A stretch of DNA of 64,000 bases, taken from positions 255,913 to 319,912 of the forward strand of contig JAXLRH010000004.1 in the NCBI GenBank assembly GCA_046331245.1, given 5' to 3'. The position numbers and the translations under genes are program-made. Below the pieces are notes generated by a model that had not been told where the DNA came from, searched no databases, and saw only the letters and a program-made list of their open reading frames with translations. Positions 58,669-64,000 of the stretch are shown piece after piece (positions within the stretch are counted from its first letter, which is position 1; every line of letters starts with the position of its first letter). Source of the DNA: SSF14 sp046331245. Its GTDB lineage: Bacteria > Actinomycetota > Acidimicrobiia > Acidimicrobiales > Microtrichaceae.

Positions 58669-60954
58669 GTGAGTGACCAGGCATACCAAGATGGTGCGCG
58701 GATGGCGGAGCAGCAGATTCGTATCGAGATCGTGCCCTTCCCCGATGCCGGTCCCGACGCGCCCTCGCCTCGCCCGCGTTCGGGGCTGACCCCGTTCGAC
58801 CCGACAGCGGTCCGCGCCGAGTTCGAACCCGAGGTCGAGCCGGAGCCCGCACCCGAGGTCGAGCCGGAGCCCGCACCCGAGGTCGAGCCGGAGCCCGAGG
58901 TCGAGCCCGAACCGGTTGCCCAGGACGAGACCGAACCGGAGCCGGAACCGGAGCCCGAGCCCGAACCGGAGCCGGAGCCCGAACCGGTTGCCGAGATCGA
59001 GCCGGAGCCCGTTGCCGAGACCCAACCCGAGCCTGAGTCAGAACCGGAACCCGCCGCCGAACCCGAACCCGCCGCCGAGCCCGAACCGACACCCGCCCCA
59101 CGCGCCGAGCGTCGGCACCTCGCGGACACGCTCGCTGCTGCGCCGGGGTCACCGCCCGCTCCACGTCCGCCCACGGTCGTCGCCGACGAGAGTCGTCTGC
59201 GGTCGTTCTCCATCTCGGGTCGTCTGCTCTTCCTCACCCTCGGGTCCGTCGCGCTCGCGGCGCTGATGGTCATCCCCTCCATCTGGGGGGTGTCACGCGT
59301 CAACGCGTCGAGCCGTGACCTCGCGGCCGTGAGCGACGCCCGCCAGCTCAACGCGAGCGCCACCGCCGAGATCCGCCTGCTCGATCGCGCCGACGGGTCC
59401 GAGGTGGACGACGTCGCACAGCGCGTGGAGGCCCTCGCCGCCGACGTGACGGCGGCGGCCCAACCGTGGGTGGGAGCGTCGGTCGCCCGCGACGCCGAGC
59501 GCAGCGCCGTGGCGTACGCGGAGCAGCGGTCCGCCGATCCCGGGGTCTCCGACTCCGACGGTCTCCGCTCGGCGATCTCCGATCGCAACACCGTCGACGC
59601 GGCCCTCGAGCGGCAGGAGCGCGCCACCATCGACGACTCCGAGTCCCTCCGCCGGCAGGCGATCGTGCTCGTCCTCGTGCTGTTCGTGGTCGGCTCGATC
59701 GCCCTGGTCCTGCTCGGGCGGCTCATCGGGCGCTCGGTCGCCCTGCCACTTCGCTCGCTCGGTCGTGGACTGCGCCGGTTCGGCGACGGCGACCTGGCCA
59801 CCCGGGCGCCGATCGCGCCCGACGAGGTCGGCACCCTCGCCCGTTCGTTCAACGCGATGGCCGACGAGATGTCGGTGCGGATGCGGCGGCTCAACCTGCG
59901 GGCCGAGCGCAACACCCAGCTGCGCATGGCCAGCGACGCCCTCGACCTCGCCGACCGCGAGTCCGACGTCTACCGCATCCTCGAGCAGGCGCTCACGATC
60001 CTGACCCCGGACAACCCCGCCGAGCTGCTCGTGAACGAGCCGACGTCGACGAGGTTGTGGCAGGTGTCGGTGAACCCGTCGGCGGGCCCGGCCAACTGCC
60101 CGGTCGAGACGGCCGAGGGCTGCCCCGCGATGCGTCGTGCCCAGGCGATGACGTTCGACGGCCCGACCGCGATCAACGCGTGTCCCCACCTCCGCAACCA
60201 CGAGTCGCCGTGCTCCGCCGCGTGCGTGCCGGTGGGGGTCAACGGTCAGCTCCTCGGCGTGATCCACGTGACCGCGCCGGAGCACGAACCGCCCGATCCC
60301 GAGGTCGTCGAGCAGCTCGTGACGCTGGCCGGCCAGGTGGGGGTGCGGGTCGGCGCGATGCGCACGCTCGAGAGCACCCGCCTCGAGGCGAGCACCGACG
60401 GGCTCACCGGCCTGGCCAACCGCCGGATGCTCGAGGCGCGCCTCGGCGAGCTGCTCCGCGGCGGCGTCGGCTTCTCCCTCGCCGTCGCCGACCTCGACAA
60501 CTTCAAGCAGCTCAACGACGTGTACGGCCACGAGACCGGCGACCGCGCGCTCCAGACGTTCGCCAAGGTGCTCGAGGACAACGTCCGCGGCCACGACCTC
60601 GTGGCCCGCTACGGCGGCGAGGAGTTCGTGCTCGTCTACCCCGAGTTGTCGGTGAAGCAGGCGATGGAGGTCATCGAGCGCATCCGTCTCGCGATGGAAC
60701 GCGCGGTCGACGCCAACGGCCTGCCGTCGTTCACGTGCAGCTTCGGGGTGACCCACTCGTCGGCGGCGGACAGTCCCGAGGCGATCATCCGCATCGCCGA
60801 CGCCGGTCTCCTCATGGCGAAGGACCTGGGCCGCAACCGTGTGGTGTTCGCCGACAACGACCTGGCCGCCGAGGTGTTCGGCGGCCCGGAAGCCCGGTCG
60901 GAGGCTCGCTCGGAGGCAGCGCTCAGCGGCAGCGGCCACGAGGCGTCGGCGTAG
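58669..60954 (+). CDS. membrane diguanylate cyclase with HAMP, GAF and GGDEF domains
   Basis: 761 aa. Residues about 50-145 are Glu-Pro repeats. TM1 (FLTLGSVALAALMVIPSIWG, about 186-208) and TM2 (IVLVLVLFVVGSIALVLLGR, about 331-353) enclose a short external helical domain. HAMP follows. A GAF-like part has six Cys (ANCPVETAEGCPAMR, NACPHLRNHESPCSAACVPV). The GGDEF domain (from DGLTGLANRRM, about 577) has intact GGEEF (649-653) and an RxxD inhibitory site (RGHD). It should make c-di-GMP. GTG 58669 is preferred; ATG 58702 is possible. Confidence 0.9.
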   Translation: MSDQAYQDGARMAEQQIRIEIVPFPDAGPDAPSPRPRSGLTPFDPTAVRAEFEPEVEPEPAPEVEPEPAPEVEPEPEVEPEPVAQDETEPEPEPEPEPEPEPEPEPVAEIEPEPVAETQPEPESEPEPAAEPEPAAEPEPTPAPRAERRHLADTLAAAPGSPPAPRPPTVVADESRLRSFSISGRLLFLTLGSVALAALMVIPSIWGVSRVNASSRDLAAVSDARQLNASATAEIRLLDRADGSEVDDVAQRVEALAADVTAAAQPWVGASVARDAERSAVAYAEQRSADPGVSDSDGLRSAISDRNTVDAALERQERATIDDSESLRRQAIVLVLVLFVVGSIALVLLGRLIGRSVALPLRSLGRGLRRFGDGDLATRAPIAPDEVGTLARSFNAMADEMSVRMRRLNLRAERNTQLRMASDALDLADRESDVYRILEQALTILTPDNPAELLVNEPTSTRLWQVSVNPSAGPANCPVETAEGCPAMRRAQAMTFDGPTAINACPHLRNHESPCSAACVPVGVNGQLLGVIHVTAPEHEPPDPEVVEQLVTLAGQVGVRVGAMRTLESTRLEASTDGLTGLANRRMLEARLGELLRGGVGFSLAVADLDNFKQLNDVYGHETGDRALQTFAKVLEDNVRGHDLVARYGGEEFVLVYPELSVKQAMEVIERIRLAMERAVDANGLPSFTCSFGVTHSSAADSPEAIIRIADAGLLMAKDLGRNRVVFADNDLAAEVFGGPEARSEARSEAALSGSGHEASA

Positions 60955-60999
60955 CGACGACCGCAGCCACGGCCGGGTCGCGATGTCCGAACCGGTGAC

Positions 61000-62274
61000 T
61001 CAGTTGCCGTTCGTCGACCAGTGCCAGGGCTCCGACGGCAGGTTGTAGAAGCCGTACTGCGCGGCGTTCGCACGCATCCACGCGAAGCCCGAGCTGCCAC
61101 GTGAGAGCGTGCCGCCCCCCTGGGTGAAGTCGATGGCGAGACCGCGCTCGTGCATCGAGGTGCCCGGACGAGCTGTCGGCGGGTGACACGACGAGGCGGG
61201 TGCCTGGTAGATCGCGTAGTTGCTCGAGCCGCAGTTGTTGCGGCGGGTCGCGATCTGGGCGGCCGGATCGCGGTACCCGCCGCCGCTGAGCGTGATTCCC
61301 GACGCCTCCGCCGCGGCGAGCAGACGCTCGAGGTTGCCGGCGATCGACTGGTCGACGCGGATGCCGCGAACCGTCACGATGCCGGCGCCGTTGGTGTTGG
61401 GATACGAGATCGCCGAGCCACCGCTCGGCGTCGGCGTGGACCGCCCGCGACGCGCTGCCGAGGCGCGCTGCGCGGCGAGCTGGTTGGCGATCGCCACCTG
61501 TCGGTTGGTGATCTCGCTCGACAACGCGCCGTCGAGCTGGGCGAGCGAGTCCGCCTCGGCGAGCGATGCCTCGATGCGGGCCTCGACCTCGTCGGAGAAC
61601 TTCGCCTGCTCGGCCTGCGCCTTCTCGAGCCGGGCGAGACGCTGGGACACCTCGGTGCGGCGCCGGTTGGCCTTCGCAGCTGCTGCGGCCGACTGCTCGC
61701 GGGCGATGCCGAGGTCCTCCTGCACCGCCCGATAGCGCTCGGCGGCGTCGAGCCCGTTGGCCGCCTGCACGTCGCGCATCGTGCGCTCGCGGGCGGCGTC
61801 GGCGAGGGACTCCGCCGACAGCAGCTGCAGGGTCTGGTCGTCGGGGGCGTTGATGTAGGCGTCGACCGCCTGCTTCTTGATGTTGACCTTCAGCTGCGCC
61901 AGCTCGGCCTCGGCCTTCGCCTCGGCCGCCTGCGCCGCCGCCTGATCGGCCTCGGCGGCGGTGACGGCGCGCTGCGACTCCTCGAGCAGGTCGCTCTGGC
62001 CGTCGATGTCGTTGCCGAGGGCGGTGAGGGCCGCCTGGATGTCGGCGTCGGAGGCCTTCAGGGCGTTGACGTTCGACGCGGACTTCGCCTTCGCCGCTCG
62101 GATCTGGTCGCGCTTGGCCTGGAGCTCGCGGAGCTTCGAGTCGGCGGCGGACGGCTTCGGGCGGAGTGGGCTCGCGCCGGCCGTGGGCAGGAAGGGGCAG
62201 CACAGCGCGACCAGCACGACGGCGGCGCGAAGTACCGGGCGCGCCGGCCGTCGAAGGTGGACAGGAGGGCGCAT
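61000..62274 (-). CDS. secreted coiled-coil LAS/VanY-type D,D-peptidase-like protein
   Basis: About 424 aa. Signal peptide (VLRAAVVLVALCCPFLPTAG), long coiled coil (about residues 45-270, Ala/Gln/Glu-rich), linker with TPTPSGGSA, then a C-terminal D-alanyl-D-alanine carboxypeptidase fold: SGGGYRDPAAQIATRRNNCG, metal ligands TSMHERGLAIDFTQGGG (HxxxxxxD) and EPWHWSTNGN. The layout recalls cell-division regulators with a coiled coil plus peptidase. ATG 62274 is preferred since TACCGT lies just upstream; 62280 is the longer form. Confidence 0.85.
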   Translation of the reverse strand: MRPPVHLRRPARPVLRAAVVLVALCCPFLPTAGASPLRPKPSAADSKLRELQAKRDQIRAAKAKSASNVNALKASDADIQAALTALGNDIDGQSDLLEESQRAVTAAEADQAAAQAAEAKAEAELAQLKVNIKKQAVDAYINAPDDQTLQLLSAESLADAARERTMRDVQAANGLDAAERYRAVQEDLGIAREQSAAAAAKANRRRTEVSQRLARLEKAQAEQAKFSDEVEARIEASLAEADSLAQLDGALSSEITNRQVAIANQLAAQRASAARRGRSTPTPSGGSAISYPNTNGAGIVTVRGIRVDQSIAGNLERLLAAAEASGITLSGGGYRDPAAQIATRRNNCGSSNYAIYQAPASSCHPPTARPGTSMHERGLAIDFTQGGGTLSRGSSGFAWMRANAAQYGFYNLPSEPWHWSTNGN

Positions 62275-62320
62275 CGTCATGAAACGGTAACAGACGTCCC
62301 CCGGGCGTCCCCAGGCGGGG

Positions 62321-62764
62321 TCAGTCGAGGCGGGGCCGGACCTGGGAGTCGCGTCGCAGGTCGTCGAGCCGTCCGGCCCGGGCGGCGTCGAGGATCTCGG
62401 CGGCGCGGTCCGGCGTGATCCAGCCGTGCTCGACGCTGTTGCCGAGATGGTCCGCGAGCACGCGGAGGCGTGCCTCGCGCAGCTGTTCCGGCGTCATTCC
62501 GAGCCTCGCGGCCACCACGGCCTGGCGTTCGTCGCGGCGGCCGTCGCGTCGCGTCTGCCGATCGCCGTCCACCGGCGGTGCGCTGTCGACGAGCAGGGTG
62601 CCGGCCTCGGCGTCACCGGTGCCGTCGTCCCCGGGCGTGGCGTCCCCGGCGCTCGCGATCGTCGGCGATCCTTCGGCGCGGGTCGGGCCCATCGCCCACC
62701 CGATGGGGATGGCCAGACCGATGAGTGCCGCCGCTGCGGCGAGTTTGCGGGGGAGACGCGGCAC
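62321..62764 (-). CDS. small secreted protein, unknown
   Basis: 147 aa. An N-terminal signal-anchor (LAAAAALIGLAIPIGWAMGP), acidic linker (AGDATPGDDGTGDAEAG), and a basic helical region (RLGMTPEQLREARLRVLADH, EHGWITPDRAAEILDAARAG). The helical part resembles the SHOCT-like or DUF2680-type helical repeats of exported actinobacterial proteins. No certain family. GTG 62764 follows CATACT by 6 nt (leaderless). Lies 18 nt after mutM. Confidence 0.6.
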   Translation of the reverse strand: MPRLPRKLAAAAALIGLAIPIGWAMGPTRAEGSPTIASAGDATPGDDGTGDAEAGTLLVDSAPPVDGDRQTRRDGRRDERQAVVAARLGMTPEQLREARLRVLADHLGNSVEHGWITPDRAAEILDAARAGRLDDLRRDSQVRPRLD

Positions 62765-62782
62765 CGAGTCAGTATGCGGGAC

Positions 62783-63595
62783 TTAACTCCGGCGCGGTTG
62801 GCAGGCGGGGCACCAGGTGGTGGTGCGGGCGTCGAGCACGGCGCGGCGCAGCGGGGTGGCGCAGCGTTCGCAGGGCTCGCCCCCTCTGCCGTAGCAGTGG
62901 AGGTGGTGCTGGTTGCCGCCCGCCTCGCCGTCGGCGTCGACGTAGTCGCGCAGCGTCGTGCCACCGTGGTCGAGGCCCGATCGCAGGGCGTCGCGGATGG
63001 TCCCGACGAGGGTGGCGGCGCGGGCGCGGGTGATGGAGCGGTCGGCCGGATGGATGCCCGCGGCCCACAACGCCTCGTCGGCGTAGATGTTGCCGAGCCC
63101 CGCGACCGGACGTTGGGACAGGAGCTGCGTCTTGAGATGGCGATCGCTGGCGCGCACGGCGCGCCACAGGTGGTCGCCGGTGAAGGCGTCGTCGAACGGC
63201 TCCGGTCCCAGGGCCGCGAGCGTCGGGAGCGAACGGTGGTCGCCGGCCGGCACCACGGCGATGCGACCGAAACGCCGCACGTCACGGAACACGAGCCGGG
63301 TGCCGTCCGACAGGTCCCACCAGGCCCGCACATACGCGTCGGTCGGCTCGTCCACCCCGTCGACGATGCGCAGCGAACCGGTCATCCCGAGGTGCACGAT
63401 CAGCTCGCGATCGTCGTCGAGGCCGGCGATGAGGTATTTGCCGCGACGCGTCAACGACTCGATGCCGGCGCCGAGCGCCGTGGGTGCATCGCTGAACTTC
63501 GCGCTCGGGTGCGCCCACGCCGCGACGACCTGGCGACCCACGAGGCCGCCGACCAGCTGACGTCGGATCGTGTCCACCTCGGGGAGCTCCGGCAT
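62783..63595 (-). CDS. mutM: formamidopyrimidine-DNA glycosylase
   Basis: MutM/Fpg removes 8-oxoguanine and other oxidised bases and nicks the abasic site; 270 aa. Catalytic Pro2-Glu3 (MPELPEVDTIRRQLVGG), the Lys in LTRRGKYLIAGLD, the H2TH region KTQLLSQRPVAGLGNIYADE, and the C-terminal zinc finger HCYGRGGEPCERCATPLRRA with WCPAC are all present. The insertion typical of actinobacterial Fpg is modest. ATG 63595 gives the conserved N-terminus. Divergent from the CDF transporter. Confidence 0.95.
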   Translation of the reverse strand: MPELPEVDTIRRQLVGGLVGRQVVAAWAHPSAKFSDAPTALGAGIESLTRRGKYLIAGLDDDRELIVHLGMTGSLRIVDGVDEPTDAYVRAWWDLSDGTRLVFRDVRRFGRIAVVPAGDHRSLPTLAALGPEPFDDAFTGDHLWRAVRASDRHLKTQLLSQRPVAGLGNIYADEALWAAGIHPADRSITRARAATLVGTIRDALRSGLDHGGTTLRDYVDADGEAGGNQHHLHCYGRGGEPCERCATPLRRAVLDARTTTWCPACQPRRS

Positions 63596-63658
63596 ACACT
63601 TGCAGCCTCGCACGAACGAACGGGGATGTCGGCCCCGCCGGCTCCGGAGAGTGGCCCG

Positions 63659-64000
63659 ATGTCGGCAGGTGGATCCAACAAGGCGATCGTGGCGGCGTTC
63701 GCCGCCAACCTCGGCATCGCCGTCGCGAAGTTCGTGGGCTTCCTCATCACCGGCGCGTCGTCGATGCTCGCCGAGTCGATCCACTCGCTGGCCGACACGG
63801 GCAACCAGGCGCTCCTGCTGATCGGCGGCCGCCGCTCCACCCGCGACGCGGACGCCGAGCACCAGTTCGGCTACGGACGTGAGCGCTACTTCTACGCCTT
63901 CGTCGTGGCCCTGGTGCTGTTCACGCTCGGGTCGGTGTTCGCGATCTACGAGGGGATCCACAAGCTCGAGCATCCCGAGCACCTGGAGTCGCCCGGCGTC
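63659..64000 (+). CDS. cation diffusion facilitator family transporter, N-terminal part
   Basis: 114 codons reach the window edge. TM1 AIVAAFAANLGIAVAKFVGF and TM2 with the metal-site motif LAESIHSLADTGNQALLLIG (HSxxD type), then FGYGRERYFYAFVVALVLFT and IYEGIHKLEHPEHLESP, all typical of CDF (ZitB/FieF) exporters of Zn, Fe or Mn. The start is ATG 63659 with GGAGAG 7 nt upstream; ATG 63626 would add 11 residues. The rest lies outside the window. Confidence 0.9.
   Translation, partial: MSAGGSNKAIVAAFAANLGIAVAKFVGFLITGASSMLAESIHSLADTGNQALLLIGGRRSTRDADAEHQFGYGRERYFYAFVVALVLFTLGSVFAIYEGIHKLEHPEHLESPGV

Noticed and set aside
58820..59100. Glu-Pro codon repeats as an intergenic tandem repeat
   Set aside because: They are in frame within the GGDEF gene and encode a typical charged linker.

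Overview
The window is about 70 % G+C DNA from an actinobacterium. Reasons are the many GTG starts, leaderless genes, F420-type and KstR-type steroid genes, and the CsrA/FliW/FlhF flagellar block. The gene mix (flagella next to steroid C/D-ring catabolism, Ltp/DUF35 pairs, SCO6745-type protein, Cys-lipoproteins with Thr/Ser/Pro tails) suggests class Acidimicrobiia (Ilumatobacter/Iamia-like). That placement is an inference, since no rRNA is present.

Region 1 (1-12932) is a flagellar block. fliD (cut by the window edge) and flagellin lie on the minus strand. flgN-like, flgK, flgL, fliR, flhB, flhA, an flhF-like gene, fliW and csrA lie on the plus strand, followed by an S1-domain protein gene. 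Flagellin and flgN diverge from two sigma28-like promoters. The flagellin leader carries a hairpin that presents GGA in its loop, the expected CsrA target. The FlhF-like protein has lost the GTPase P-loop.

Region 2 (12933-14145) is a non-coding and decayed stretch. A twice-frameshifted AbiEi/DUF559 pseudogene is flanked by two copies of a 50-nt palindrome, each with G-rich tracts pointing outward.

Region 3 (14146-29300) holds purU, a SnoaL-like protein, a CYP125-like P450, an SF2 helicase, a CueR-like MerR regulator overlapping a thioredoxin, an AarF/UbiB kinase, TetR plus sterol-desaturase, MarR, two glycosyltransferases (one frameshifted), an aminotransferase, an SCO6745-family protein, and an Ltp-type thiolase with its DUF35 partner.

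Region 4 (29300-53970) is dominated by steroid/acyl-CoA catabolism. It has echA20, ipdA, ipdB, ipdC, ipdF and fadE30 homologues, three further acyl-CoA dehydrogenases, two thiolases, a MaoC hydratase, an Hsd4A/ChsB1-like SDR and an LLM flavoprotein. Six copies of a 17-nt operator (TCTGAC-N5-GTCAGA) sit at promoters of these operons. This suggests one TetR-type repressor controlling HIP (steroid rings C and D) degradation, with an operator different from mycobacterial KstR2. A separate KstR-like site precedes one thiolase operon.

Region 5 (53970-64000) is mixed: an esterase, a phytoene-desaturase-like FAD enzyme, a divergent NUDIX/aldo-keto reductase pair sharing one palindromic promoter, a GGDEF protein with a long Glu-Pro linker, a coiled-coil LAS peptidase, mutM and a truncated CDF transporter.

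No rRNA, tRNA, CRISPR array, transposase or phage gene was seen.
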